A stretch of 64,000 nucleotides of DNA from Chloropicon primus. Taxonomy: Eukaryota > Chlorophyta > Chloropicophyceae > Chloropicales > Chloropicaceae. A program made the translations under genes and the position numbers. The DNA lies in contig CP060760.1 of assembly GCA_023205875.1 (NCBI GenBank), forward strand, positions 434,001 to 498,000, given 5' to 3'. Positions within the stretch are counted from its first letter, which is position 1; every line of letters begins with the position of its first letter. Of the stretch, positions 1 to 9,862 are shown piece by piece. The notes under the pieces are model-generated. The model saw nothing but the letters and a program-made list of their open reading frames with translations, was not told the DNA's origin and did not search any database.

Positions 1-63
1 GATGTACGTGTTTTCATACTGGACTTCGTCCTCGTGGTCGCCGAACTCGCCTTCGTACGTCAT
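1..63 (-). CDS. N-terminal fragment of an unrecognised gene, cut by the window edge
   Basis: The first 63 bases read on the minus strand as an ATG followed by 20 codons that stay open to the edge. The peptide is acidic (MTYEGEFGDHEDEVQYENTY) and the ATG follows a purine-rich AAGAAGG, a plausible start context. An acidic leader ending in an ENxYY-like motif faintly recalls PCI proteins such as COP9 subunit 2, but this is too short to assign. It would be divergent from RPS9 with a shared upstream region. Confidence 0.35.
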   Translation of the reverse strand, partial: MTYEGEFGDHEDEVQYENTYI

Positions 64-631
64 CCTTCTTCAACCTCAACTCAACTCGCTGCCAAGGGAC
101 AACCCACCAACAACAAAGTGCAAGAGACCTCCAGGAGTCAGTACCCAATACCTTCGACCAGGGGGTCAAACGAAAGAGAAAGAGACGAACTTTCCGAATG
201 CCCGACCTCCAGGTGCCAACTTTTTCGAAACCTGAACGCAATCCGTCGCCAAACTCACCTCTCTCTCTCACTCCACTCCCGAACAATGTTTCGTCAATCT
301 ACAGCTGCTTGGAAGTCAAACGTTCTGTAACCCGTGTATCGAGCGTCACCCAAGTGTACCGTACACCTATCCTTACATTCTTCATATAACATTCCTTCTA
401 TGCATTGTATCTACACGAGTGTGACGTCGTTCATGGAATGTCATTTTGTTCGTTTGGGTGTACGAGGAGTGGAATGAAAGTTCATTCTTGGCGGCTGTAG
501 AAACCCTTTGTTAACCCTGGTTGGCGGCGCAAAAAAGAACAAAACACGAAAGAGGAAGAGAGAGAGAGAGAGAGAGCGACTAGTCGACAGAGTGACGGTG
601 CGGCGACGGTGATCGATCAAGCAACGCAACC
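64..631. other. Intergenic region between gene fragment and RPS9
   Basis: No credible gene. It holds a GA dinucleotide run at about 556-576 and a GATCGATC palindrome at 611-618, only 14 bases before the RPS9 ATG. The palindrome recurs in other 5' regions of this window. Confidence 0.5.
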
Positions 632-1521
632 ATGCCGAAGATAGCATACTACAGGAACTGTAAGTCACGAAGAGAAGGAGAAGGAGGAAGAAGCGGGCGG
701 CGTCGGCGGTTTCTTTTCATTCGTTCTTTTTTTCCAGGCCTCACGAACTCCCCGACGAAAGGTTCTTGTTTCCGAAAAGAACCTCCCTCTCTCTCTCTCT
801 CTCGTCCTTCTCTCTGGGATGGGATGGGAGGAGGGCGTGGACGTCGTTGTTGGTCCTGGGACAGAGCTTTGTGTCTCGTCTCGTGTTGCGTTTTGCTGAC
901 TCTTGTTTCTTTTTTTTCGTCTTCGTTTCTCTGGTTGGGTTTTCTCTCTTGCTCATTCGCGTTCTCATCACAGATGGCAAGACCTTCAAGAAGCCAAGGC
1001 GTCCTTTTGAGAAGGAGCGCTTGGACTCGGAGTTGAAGATTGTCGGAGAGTACGGACTCCGTAACAAGCGTGAGCTCTGGAGGATTCAGATGGTTTTGTC
1101 CAAGTTGAGAAAGACGGCCAGAGAGCTTCTTACTCTTCCCGACGACGATCCAAAGAGGATTTTCGACTCCAACGCCCTCATGAGGCGTATGTACAAGTAC
1201 GGATTCCTGGATGAGACTCAGACCAAGCTTGATTACGTTCTTGCTTTGACTGCCCAGGACGTCCTCGAGAGGCGTTTGCAGACTCTTGTCTTTAAGTTGG
1301 GTTTGGCCAAGAGCATCCACCACGCTCGCGTCTTGATCAAGCAGAGGCACATCAGGGTCGGAAAGCAGATCGTCAACGTCCCTAGCTTCCTCGTCAGGGT
1401 TGACTCTCAGAAGCACATCGACTTCTCCTTGAAGTCGCCATTCGGAGGCGGAAGACCAGGTAGACTGAAGAGAAGAAACCAGAACAACGCCGCCGGAGAC
1501 GAGGAGGAGGAAGAGGATTAA
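632..1521 (+). CDS. RPS9: 40S ribosomal protein S9 (uS4), two exons
   Basis: Small-subunit ribosomal protein uS4 (eukaryotic S9), which binds 18S rRNA early in 40S assembly and contributes to decoding fidelity. Exons are 632-659 and 974-1521, giving 191 residues. The intron 660-973 has GTAAGT and a pyrimidine-rich end in CACAG. Splicing joins AAC-T to AT-GGC, restoring the family N-terminus [20 protein letters not shown]. The S4 RNA-binding domain is intact ([20 protein letters not shown], then [15 protein letters not shown]). The acidic C-terminal tail is normal for the family. The intron after only nine codons is an extreme 5' position, typical of this window. Confidence 0.97.
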
Positions 1522-2156
1522 GCTTTATGACTTCTTCTTAATAAATAGAAACTGTATTATTTCGAACTCGAAGAACTCAACGCGCTTGTCTTCCTCGCTT
1601 CTCCACCCACGCCCGCCCCCGGGAAGGGAAGCCCCGCGTCTTGCGCGTCGTCATTCCCCCACCACCTCCGCCTGCACCTTTACCTGCACCTTTCCCGTTG
1701 CATCACGAGGAAGGGCAGGGCGGCACCAATGCATCGGGGTGGTCCGTGCCTAGCCTTGTGTGGTGGGCCAGCGGCTCCCTGGACCTCCTCCCCCTCCCTC
1801 TTGGCCGATACCAAAGTCCAAGGGCATTCATCCCACGGACAAGAACCAACCGCCAAGTCGTCAGCCAGCCACTAGAACTGGCACAAGAGAGCGAGTGTGT
1901 GCGTGTGTGCGCGTGCTTGCGAGAGAACGAGGCACGCGCGCATGAACTTTCATGTCCCTCTCCTCATCAGGCTCTCCCCCTGAGCCTTCATCTCACAAAC
2001 TGTGGAGGATCATTTCGAAAAAATCGAGCCAAGATGGCCGTTAGGTGAGCTGAGCCAGACAGAGACAGAGGGACACGAGTCGTCCACTGCGTCTGCTGAA
2101 GGGAGCAAGGTTTGGCCTTGGCTTGGTCCGTAGCCTCGAAGAAGCAAAGCATCGTG
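1522..2156. other. Intergenic region between RPS9 and F-box-kinesin
   Basis: No gene supported. An AATAAATA-like sequence at about 1540 may belong to the RPS9 3' end. A GT/GTGC-rich patch lies at about 1893-1925. An ATG at 2034 opens a four-codon upstream reading frame that stops at once (TGA 2046-2048); the same bases (AG|GTGAGC) resemble a splice donor, but I found no acceptor that gives a sensible frame. Confidence 0.4.
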
Positions 2157-4181
2157 ATGGAGTCTCCCCCGGAGTGGATACACTCCGTCCTCAAGCACGG
2201 AGACCTCAAGACGTGCCTGAACTTGGCCACGGTTTCCAAGATGTATCACCAGGAACTCACCACGAGTTGCTCGTGGTGGAAGGTGGCTTGCGTCAAGTTT
2301 GCGGAAGAGAAGAAGCTTTACCTTGACCTGGACCACTTCGAGTCCGGCTCCCCGAGTCTGGACGACTGGAAGGACTTGTTTGCCGAGCTCCGTTCCATGA
2401 GGTTTCAGTTCTGTCCCTCGGAGAAGGATGCACCAGCACAGGGAAGGGATGCTTCTTGTTGTGAGGAGGAGGACTCCCGCAACAGGACTTTCTCGATTGC
2501 GGTCTCCGTTCGGTTCAGGCCTCCTGTCAGAGTTAGGGGGCCCGTAGTCGAGGGCGACAAGGAGCAGAGCGACGCGAGCCAGCGCAAGGTTGTGATACCG
2601 CTTCACCAACGGCTGCCTTTGATCAAGGCCAAGTACGGCATGAACTTGTCCAACAGCGAAGCCATGAAGAAGATCATGATGATTCAGCACGGGAAGGACG
2701 CCGTCGCTGACCCTTGGTCCAGTGCCTTCATCCAGGAGGATGACGTGACCCAGAAAGAGAACCGAACGCAGCAATCCGAGAAGACGCTGGCGACGACGGC
2801 GACCGCGGTGAACCCCGACCAGGGACCCACAGCAGGAATCGTCGCCGTGAAGGAGAAGGAAGCGACCGTGCTCGGCGTTGTTCCGGGCTCCGGCCTCAGG
2901 GATTTCAAATTCGACCGTGTCTTCGACTCCGGATCCTCCCAAGATGCCGTTCACCTGAACTCGTCGAGGCGCGTCGTCATGGACTTCATCAACGGCTTCA
3001 ACGGCACCGTCATGGTGTACGGCCAGACCGGCAGCGGCAAGACGTACACGATGTTCGGCAATCAGAAGTTCGAGGAGACTTTCGAGGGGTCCGACGAGGA
3101 TGCAGTGGAAGGCATCGCGCAGAAGACGGCCAAGGAGGTCCTCAAGGCATTGGGAGACCGGGAGGACTGTCACGGCATAGGCTGGAGGCTGGGCGTGACC
3201 TACGTGGAGGTCTACGGCCAGGAGGTGTACGACCTTCTCAAGGGGGGGGAGATCGTGGGCCAGTCCAGGGTTGCTGGCCAGAGGTACGTCCTCGATGGCC
3301 AGACCGAATGGCCCGTGTCGACCTGGCCTGAAATCTCGGACTACCTCAAGGAGGGAGACGCCCAGAAGAGGAAGGCGTGCACAGCGATGAACGAGCGGTC
3401 CTCGAGGGCTCATACCGTGTTCATCCTTTCCCTGACTCAGACGGTGGACGGGAGAAAGGTCCAGAGCAAGCTCATGCTGGTGGACCTGGGAGGCTCGGAG
3501 AAGCTCACCAAGTCCAAGGTCCACGAGAGCGTCAGGAGCGCCGGGACTGTGTCCTGGTCCCACTACTACGAGCAGAGGAAGCACCTCACGGAGGCCCTTT
3601 ACATCAATGCCGGACTGTACGCCCTCAAGGCCTGCATCGAGGCGCTCCACGAGAAGCAGAAGCAGGACCGGATGGCTTCGGAGGACCCCAGCTTCAAGAG
3701 GAGGCACATCTACGTCCCGTACCAAGACAGCAAGCTGACCATGCTCCTTTCGTCCTCCCTCGGGGGGAGCGCGAGGACGGTGATGATCGTCACGGCGAGC
3801 AAGGACCCTAGCAACGCCACCGAGACGTTCCAGTCCCTGCGGTTCGGGGAGCAATGCAGCAGCGTGGAGAACACGGCGTTGTGCATGTCGCGCGGCTCGG
3901 TGATCGACGCGATCAACGAGCTTGGCGTGAGGATCAAGGAGTGCGAGGCCCTCATCGAGAAGCACGAGAGGTGGGAGACCAAGAGGATCGTGAGGAAGGA
4001 CCTGGACGGGGACGAGATCGTCACCGTCACTGTTCCCGTGGGCGCGGAGATGTACAGGGAAGAGCTGGAGAGGCTCCTGAAGCGGAAGGACGCTCTCCTC
4101 GGAGTCGGAGCAGAGGAGGAGGAGGAGGCAACGGCGGAGGTTCCCCAGGTGAAGGCGGTGCCTTGCGTGGCGGTGGCCTGA
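2157..4181 (+). CDS. F-box-like domain fused to a divergent kinesin motor
   Basis: A 674-residue kinesin with an unusual front end. The ATG at 2157 is the first in frame. Residues 1-50 match the F-box pattern (SPPEWIHSVLKHGDLKTCLN, then VSKMYHQEL and SWWKVACVKF). The motor runs from about 114 to 580: VSVRFRPP near 116, P-loop [10 protein letters not shown] near 289, switch I NERSSRAH near 411 (usually SSRSH), and switch II LVDLGGSE near 441 (usually DLAGSE). About 128 residues separate RFRP from FKFDRVFD, roughly 80 more than usual. The short tail is charged. The intact P-loop suggests ATPase activity; the F-box suggests coupling to an SCF ubiquitin ligase, which is inference. The kinesin subfamily is unclear. 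Confidence 0.9.
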   Translation: MESPPEWIHSVLKHGDLKTCLNLATVSKMYHQELTTSCSWWKVACVKFAEEKKLYLDLDHFESGSPSLDDWKDLFAELRSMRFQFCPSEKDAPAQGRDASCCEEEDSRNRTFSIAVSVRFRPPVRVRGPVVEGDKEQSDASQRKVVIPLHQRLPLIKAKYGMNLSNSEAMKKIMMIQHGKDAVADPWSSAFIQEDDVTQKENRTQQSEKTLATTATAVNPDQGPTAGIVAVKEKEATVLGVVPGSGLRDFKFDRVFDSGSSQDAVHLNSSRRVVMDFINGFNGTVMVYGQTGSGKTYTMFGNQKFEETFEGSDEDAVEGIAQKTAKEVLKALGDREDCHGIGWRLGVTYVEVYGQEVYDLLKGGEIVGQSRVAGQRYVLDGQTEWPVSTWPEISDYLKEGDAQKRKACTAMNERSSRAHTVFILSLTQTVDGRKVQSKLMLVDLGGSEKLTKSKVHESVRSAGTVSWSHYYEQRKHLTEALYINAGLYALKACIEALHEKQKQDRMASEDPSFKRRHIYVPYQDSKLTMLLSSSLGGSARTVMIVTASKDPSNATETFQSLRFGEQCSSVENTALCMSRGSVIDAINELGVRIKECEALIEKHERWETKRIVRKDLDGDEIVTVTVPVGAEMYREELERLLKRKDALLGVGAEEEEEATAEVPQVKAVPCVAVA

Positions 4182-4285
4182 CTTCCTTGTGTTTTCTATC
4201 TCTCTATCATTATGTGTTTTAGTCCATGTATCCAATAGGAGGCCAGACTTTTTGTGCCACCCGTGTTAGCGTTGGGGCTTGGGAC

Positions 4286-4930
4286 TCAGAGCAAGCCGTG
4301 CTCCCTCAGGTAGCCTGTCGTCAGGAGCGGGCTCGTCGCCCCGCCCCCACGGCGCTCGTCCACGACCTCGCACAGGGCGACCTCGTGGTCCCCGCAGTTC
4401 ACGAGGTCGGGGGACGTCGCCCTCAGCAAGAGCCCCCCCGCGCAGTCCCTCAGGGTGGGGATCCCGTGCCACTCCTCCACCTCCAAGCCGTGCTCCTCCC
4501 GCAGCTCCCTGATCTTGTCCACCCCCCTCCCGCTGGTCCTCCCCAGCAGATCCACCAGGCCCGCCTGGTTCCTGTTCAGCACCTGCAGCACCCCTCTGCC
4601 CCCGTTCGACCTGAAGTTCTCCCAGCTCAGAGTCCCTACGTAGAGGGACACGCAGTACACCCGCGGCGGCCCAATCGCCACGGCGCTGCAGTACGTCACG
4701 ATGTTCATCGTCGACGACGACGACGGCGAGGACGAGGACGAGGATGGCGTGGTGGCCAAGCTATACACCTGGGAGGAAACATCATCATAAAAGCACCTGG
4801 AGGTGACAGAGGCAGACCGCCTGGACGACGAGGACCGAAGAAGAGACGGTTGCCTCGAGGCCAAACGACTAGGTTCCATCGAACAAGATGTCGAAGACGC
4901 TTGGTACCCGGTCCCACGCATCATCGTCAT
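4286..4930 (-). CDS. Flavin-reductase-like (FMN-binding split barrel) protein, probably plastid
   Basis: A predicted 214-residue protein starting at the ATG cluster 4919-4930. The first ~60 residues are Ser/Arg-rich and look like an organelle transit peptide. After it comes the core of the plant and algal flavin-reductase-like family: a mature-domain start FYDDVSSQVYSLATT, then TMNIVTYCSAVAIGPPRVY, the signature VSLYVGTLSWENF, GVLQVLNRNQAGLVDLLGRT, SGRGVDKI, and late NCGDHEVALCEV. Family members bind FMN; substrates in plants are poorly defined. It is convergent with the kinesin, 104 bases away. The open frame extends further upstream, but that sequence is low-complexity CT repeat and not convincing protein. 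Confidence 0.75.
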   Translation of the reverse strand: MTMMRGTGYQASSTSCSMEPSRLASRQPSLLRSSSSRRSASVTSRCFYDDVSSQVYSLATTPSSSSSSPSSSSTMNIVTYCSAVAIGPPRVYCVSLYVGTLSWENFRSNGGRGVLQVLNRNQAGLVDLLGRTSGRGVDKIRELREEHGLEVEEWHGIPTLRDCAGGLLLRATSPDLVNCGDHEVALCEVVDERRGGGATSPLLTTGYLREHGLL

Positions 4931-5632
4931 CGTCCTCGCCGGTGCTTCTCCTTCTCCGCAGACCTCCAAACGCGAAGGAGTGAGTGCATGGATGGGATGG
5001 GATGGGATGAAAGCGAGATGAGAGATGAGAGATGATCTGATACAATGACACGAGAGAGTAAGAGTGAGTGAGAGAGAGAGGGGGGGGGGGGAGAGAGAGA
5101 GGAAACCGTCACCACCTCTCCTCTCCTTTCGCCTGATCGTCCTCGTGCACGTGTACCACGTGTATATCCTATTTATGAGTGTAATATGAGATATTCCGAG
5201 TGTACATTGAGATATTTTTTTCCTCCTCACGTCTCTTTCTAAAAGTTCGTATCGAGTAGTTTTCTCTTGTTGTGCTCCTTGGCTCCTCAGCGTATCTGAT
5301 TTGGTCTACCTGGAACGAAAAAGCAGACGACGCACAGCCACGACGACGACGACAACCACGACGACGACGAGGACGACGAGGACCACGACGAGGACCACCA
5401 CCACCACGACGAGGACGAGGACCACGACGCTCCTCTTGTTGTGACTTGTTCTTTTTTTTTTTTTTTGGACAGAAGGAGAGGAGAAGAGAGAGAGAGACTT
5501 GGGGTTTTTTTTTTTTTTGGGGGGGGGGGTTGTTGTGGCTGCGAGTTCTGTGAGGTTTGTCCTTTCGCCGCGAACACCCATCGAGGTGGTCAGACTGCTC
5601 GTTTCGGTTTCGGTTTCGATTGGATAGACTTG
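4931..5632. repeat. Divergent promoter region with simple repeats
   Basis: The stretch lies between two divergent genes. It holds a GA/G-rich patch (5064-5103), a CGA/CCA trinucleotide tract (about 5325-5432) and two T-rich runs with a G run between 5449 and 5529. Open frames across it encode only homopolymer-like peptides. Confidence 0.6.
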
Positions 5633-7186
5633 ATGCCTCCTCCGAAGCAGGAGCAGGAGGCCGCGGGCGCCCAGGGCGGCGGGTCTTCTTCACCGCAGGA
5701 CAACTCCAACAATAGGCTGCTCTCTTGCATGTTCGCGGGGTCTTCGCTGGAGCCCAAGAACCTCAGGGTCCTGGTGTGCGACAGCGACAGCGACTCGTCG
5801 AATGAGATGTGCAACATCCTGCAGGACTGCTCGTACAACGTGGTGGCGGTGAAGACGAGCAAGCAGGCCCTAGAGCAGCTGGAGAAGGACGAGGGGAGGT
5901 TCGACATGATCCTCAAGGAGCACGACCCGCCGAAGAGCGACGCGTGCAGGATGCTGAGGAAGATCTGGAACCACAAGACGTACCGCAACATCCCGGTGGT
6001 CATCACCTCGAACAGGCACGAGAGCGGCGTGATCCAAAAGTGCCTGCAGCACGGGGCTGCGGACTACATGCTCAAGCCCCTGCGCCACAACGAGGCGAGG
6101 ACCCTGTGGATCAGGGTGTGGAACAGGCTCGTTGCCCTCAAGGGGCCCTCCCTGGTGGGGGCCAAGCAGGCCCAGGCCAACATCCAGCAGAACGGGCAGG
6201 CGGGCAACAACCAGCAGCAGGACGACGGCAGCGGCATGAGCACCCAGAGCGACGCCGACATGGACGGCGACTCTCAGGAGGGGAGCAACCCGAACGACGG
6301 CGAGGACAAGAAGAGGATCAACTCGGAGAACGGTGGCCAGGTGCGAGTGAACGACGAGCAGGACGAGCAGGACCGCGTCGTCGGCCCGGGGGTGCTCAGG
6401 GGCTTGGGGAAGGCCTCGGCCTTCCAGGCGTTCAGCAACCCGTGGCAGAGGAAGACGAGCAACGGGGACAGCAAGGAGGGGAACGGATACAGCAACGGCA
6501 AGAACGCCGCGAGCAACGTCGTTGGGCCCCAGCACGGGAACGGGAGCGGAGGAAACGGGAGCGGGGGGAACGGGAGCGGGGGGAACGGGAGCGGCGGAAG
6601 CGGCAACGGGAACGGGACCAACGGGGCCTCCTCGAGGATGATCATGCCGAAGGTCCACGCCCCCCCGGCTCCGCAGCCCCCGGCTCCGCACCAGTTCTTC
6701 CAGCAGGACAGCAACATGACCCTCACCCCCTTCGGGCCCATGCCCTCGCACCTGGCGCAGAGCGTCCTGTGGGGCATGGCCGCCCAGCAGGAGATGAACT
6801 ACCTCTTCGCGGCCACCGCGGCCGCCCAGCAGCAGCAGCAACAACAACCGAGCCAGCAACCGAGCCAGCAACCGAGCCAGCAGCCGGAGCCGAGCAAGAA
6901 GAGGAAGGCCGAGAGGGAGGAGGGCGGGAGCGACCAGAACGCCGAGAACAACGGGTCTGGGAAGACGAACTCTACCCAGACCGGCGCGAACGCGAGCGCC
7001 TCGGAGCAGACGAGCGCGGAGAGAAGGGCCGCTGCTTTGGACAAGTACAGGCAAAAGAGGAAGACCCTGTGCTTCTCCAAGAAGATTAGGTATGCGTCCA
7101 GGAAACAGCTCGCGGAGGCCAGGCCGAGGATCAAAGGACAGTTTGTGAAGACGAGCAGCGACACGAATAACAACAGCAGTGGGTGA
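5633..7186 (+). CDS. PRR: Pseudo-response regulator with CCT domain (PRR/TOC1-like)
   Basis: A 517-residue plant-type pseudo-response regulator, expected to act in the nucleus in circadian or light-linked transcription. The ATG at 5633 starts a proline-rich N-terminus. A receiver-like domain spans about residues 42-165 (NLRVLVCDSDSD, then MILKEHDPPKSDACRML, VVITS, and GAADYMLKPLR). The phosphoacceptor aspartate is replaced in the KEHDPP segment, as in other PRRs, so it should not be phosphorylated; the conserved lysine remains. The middle is low complexity: GNGSGG repeats near residues 302-325 and QQQQQ / PSQQ repeats near 400-415. A CCT domain ends the protein (AALDKYRQKRKTLCFSKKIR, then YASRKQLAEARPRIKGQF). 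Intronless. Confidence 0.93.
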   Translation: MPPPKQEQEAAGAQGGGSSSPQDNSNNRLLSCMFAGSSLEPKNLRVLVCDSDSDSSNEMCNILQDCSYNVVAVKTSKQALEQLEKDEGRFDMILKEHDPPKSDACRMLRKIWNHKTYRNIPVVITSNRHESGVIQKCLQHGAADYMLKPLRHNEARTLWIRVWNRLVALKGPSLVGAKQAQANIQQNGQAGNNQQQDDGSGMSTQSDADMDGDSQEGSNPNDGEDKKRINSENGGQVRVNDEQDEQDRVVGPGVLRGLGKASAFQAFSNPWQRKTSNGDSKEGNGYSNGKNAASNVVGPQHGNGSGGNGSGGNGSGGNGSGGSGNGNGTNGASSRMIMPKVHAPPAPQPPAPHQFFQQDSNMTLTPFGPMPSHLAQSVLWGMAAQQEMNYLFAATAAAQQQQQQQPSQQPSQQPSQQPEPSKKRKAEREEGGSDQNAENNGSGKTNSTQTGANASASEQTSAERRAAALDKYRQKRKTLCFSKKIRYASRKQLAEARPRIKGQFVKTSSDTNNNSSG

Positions 7187-8124
7187 AGCGTGTGCAACAA
7201 TAGCATGACTCCACCACGACTGACTTATAATCTTTTAGAAAGTGTGTAGATCGATGGATAGATAGTATTACAGGCAGAAGATTGATTGATTGTACACGAT
7301 GCGTTGTTACTCTAGTTTACACCTGCGAGAGCGTGAATGAAGGCAAAGAAACCAAGAAGCTTCGTGTCAACCCTCGAACGAAAACCAATAGAGGATCTAT
7401 GTGGACCTCATATCATGCAGTGAACGGCATATGTGTGTGTGTGTGTGTGTGTGTTTGCGCTTGCTTTTGGGTTCAGTTCTGTGTTCAGCATTATTCCGTT
7501 CAACGAGTAGTTTCCTACCCTCATACAAGAGGTGTCAGAATTATTTTGCCTTAGAATCATCTCCACCCAAAAGCAATGCAATGCAATATTCACCCACCAA
7601 CAAGAAGAACAGCCAAGAAGAGGATCGAGCCGACGAGATGATGAGGAGAAAGAGAATGACAGAGCAGCAGCAGAAGCAGAAGCAGCAGCGCGAAGAGATC
7701 GCGGGGCTTCGAAGAGGCGGCCGCCTCGTCCGTCTTGTCCCCTTCCGACTCACCTCTAGGGTCAACCCCAGAGCCCCAGCCCCTGCTGAGACCTTCACGC
7801 GTCGAGCATGGTTCACTCCGGAGGCCAAATCCTTTGTGCGACACGCCAAACGAAAGACCGTGAGACGAAGATTCGTTCTGTGCAGGTTTCCCTCATTATT
7901 GCGGCGGTCCTCGACCTCAGCCTCGCGCCCAAACCGCACGGCCCCCCGCCCCAGGCGCCGCCAGGAAAATACTATTGAATTTCACACTCACACACGAATC
8001 GAAAAGTCTGCTGGCCACAGAATCGTTTTCTAGGCAATCAGAACGCGCGCGAACGTCGGAGAGAGGCTCCAGTGGTGTGTCGGTTGGCCAGCGGTTCGAG
8101 TGCGGTAGCCCAGGCGAATCCTTG

Positions 8125-8165
8125 TCGAATTCTCTTTCCATTGATACCTCGGTGGACTCATTTGG
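8125..8165 (+). repeat. Dispersed leader motif, copy 1
   Basis: Contains CTTTCCATTGATACCTCGG followed by TGGACTCATTT. It is closest to copy 4 at 33166-33205; the similarity continues into a following CGGAGT and a purine-rich tract. It lies about 315 bases before the LCAT-type ATG. Confidence 0.6.
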
Positions 8166-8302
8166 TGGCCGGAGTCCTCGCCTTTGTCGACGAGGAGGAG
8201 CATTCGGAGGAGAGAGACGGAGGGAGAGGGAGGGAGGGAGGAGGGTTTCGTAGGAGAGAGGGAGGGAAGGGGAACGAGGGAGTCAAATAGGGGGGATAAG
8301 CT

Positions 8303-8342
8303 TCTCGAGGTCTTTCTATTGATACCTTGGTTGAAGGATTTG
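8303..8342 (+). repeat. Dispersed leader motif, copy 2
   Basis: Contains TCTCGAGGTCTTTCTATTGA, then TACCTTGGTTGAAGGATTT. It lies 178 bases after copy 1 and pairs best with copy 3 at 25526, sharing GAAGGATTTG. Translated in one frame it reads SRGLSIDTLVEGF, but a TAA lies just upstream and no ATG precedes it in that frame. Confidence 0.6.
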
Positions 8343-8479
8343 GATTGGATTGGAGCACGAGACGACGAGGCCAAGGGCTGAGGTTGCTTCAGGCGGAGGC
8401 GGCCTTTGGACGAGAACAACAAGCTTGTCTCTGTCCCCAGTGCGAGATGCGAGGAGAGGAGGGGGCGAGGGGGCGAGGG

Positions 8480-9862
8480 ATGAGGGGTCTTCTGGTGAAG
8501 ACGACCGCTGTGCCGATCCTGGTCCTCCTCCTGACGCTCTCGTCCAGCGTGAGAGGAGGCAAGCTGCAGATGAGGAGGGACCTCGAAGTTGGACGAGTCG
8601 CGAGGAGTGGCTCGAAGCGGCCGATCATCATCGTGCCAGGCCTCGCTGCGTCCAAGGTGGAAGCGAGAGTGGATGACGAGTACGAGTTTCCGGCGGGATG
8701 CGAAGGAACCGCGGCTCCGGACGAGTGGCACCTCACCTGGATGGACCTCTCCAGCATCAGGAAGGTCGACTGCTTCGCTCACAAGTTGGGGCTTGTGTAC
8801 GAGGAGGCGGGGGAAACGAGCCAGGGAGGTTTTGGTCGTCTGAGGGGCGTGCTGACGAGAGTGTTCGGCGGCAAGGGGAGTGAAAAGGGGACAAGGGTCG
8901 CGAACCGGAAGGGAGTGGAGGTGAGGCCAAAGGAGTTTGGCGGACTGGGGGGAATCACCAACATGCTCTCGGCGTTCGGCACGACCTTTGCGGTGGACAA
9001 GATGACCTCGTTCGTGAGGGGGCTGCAGAGGCACGGCTGGGTCGAGGGGGAGACCTTGTTCGGCGCCCCCTTCGATTGGAGGTACGCGCCGACGGCGTCG
9101 TCCAAGGTCAGAGAAGACTTTAACAGGGATCTGACCGCGCTGGTGGAGGAGTGCTTCCGGAAGACTGGCTTGCCCGTCGTCCTCGTGTCTCACTCCTTGG
9201 GCGGTCTGATGACCACCAAGTTCCTGCTCTCCAAACCAGGATGGTGGAAGCAGAGATTCGTAGCAACCTTCATCCCAATGTCGGTGCCATGGGCGGGGGC
9301 CCAGAGATCGACCCAGGCAATCCTGATCGGCGACAACGGGAACGTTCCTTTCCTTCCAATGAACTACTTTGGCGGTCTTCAGAGGACTTGCACGTCGGGG
9401 CTTTGGCTCCTGCCCAGGAAAGCCTTTTGGGACGCAGACTACGTGATGGTGGAAACGCCAGAGAAGAATTACACGGGCTCCATGATGGGAGAGCTGTTGG
9501 AAGACTCGGGCTTGCCAGGGCAAGCCAGCATTTACAGGAAGGAGATACAGCAGTTGGACGGGTGGACAAACATGCGCAAGGGTGAGCTGGGCGTGAACAT
9601 GCTTTGCCTGATATCCACAAACGTGAGGACGATGTCAAGGCTGGTCACCCCCTCGCTGCTGGACCTGACAAGGGATCCCCTCACCGCGCCATATACTTTG
9701 GAGTACAGCATGGACGGGGACGGCATAGTGAACTCGAGAAGCATGAGAGTCTGCGAAAATTTCGCCGACGAGGTCTTGGAGTTCGAGGGGGTGGGGCACA
9801 GGGGAATCCTCTCGAGCAAGGAAGTCATCCGGACCGTGGCCAACGCCGCGACGGTCCAATAA
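8480..9862 (+). CDS. LCAT/PDAT-family acyltransferase or phospholipase with signal sequence
   Basis: A 460-residue alpha/beta-hydrolase of the lecithin:cholesterol acyltransferase family. Relatives move acyl groups between phospholipids and sterols or diacylglycerol, or hydrolyse phospholipids. The ATG at 8480 gives a clean signal peptide or anchor (VPILVLLLTLSSSVRG); an in-frame ATG at 8447 would add 11 residues before it. Family landmarks are PIIIVPGLAASKVEA near residue 50, GAPFDWRYAP near 197, nucleophile Ser in VVLVSHSLGGLMT near 237, catalytic Asp in YSMDGDGIVNS near 412 and His in GVGHRGILSS near 440. The triad is complete. The site of action is probably the ER lumen or secretory pathway. 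Substrate cannot be read from sequence. Confidence 0.9.
   Translation: MRGLLVKTTAVPILVLLLTLSSSVRGGKLQMRRDLEVGRVARSGSKRPIIIVPGLAASKVEARVDDEYEFPAGCEGTAAPDEWHLTWMDLSSIRKVDCFAHKLGLVYEEAGETSQGGFGRLRGVLTRVFGGKGSEKGTRVANRKGVEVRPKEFGGLGGITNMLSAFGTTFAVDKMTSFVRGLQRHGWVEGETLFGAPFDWRYAPTASSKVREDFNRDLTALVEECFRKTGLPVVLVSHSLGGLMTTKFLLSKPGWWKQRFVATFIPMSVPWAGAQRSTQAILIGDNGNVPFLPMNYFGGLQRTCTSGLWLLPRKAFWDADYVMVETPEKNYTGSMMGELLEDSGLPGQASIYRKEIQQLDGWTNMRKGELGVNMLCLISTNVRTMSRLVTPSLLDLTRDPLTAPYTLEYSMDGDGIVNSRSMRVCENFADEVLEFEGVGHRGILSSKEVIRTVANAATVQ

Larger units (their letters stand above)
7187..8479. other. Long 5' region between PRR and the LCAT-type gene
   Basis: No credible gene in 1.3 kb. It holds a GT run at 7432-7454, a CAG/GA-rich patch near 7650-7700, and a polypurine tract at about 8213-8290. 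Two copies of the dispersed leader motif (8125-8165 and 8303-8342) lie here in the orientation of the downstream gene. Confidence 0.55.

Noticed and set aside
2010-4235. A 741-codon frame antisense to the F-box-kinesin
   Set aside because: The sense strand encodes clear kinesin motifs; the antisense peptide matches nothing.
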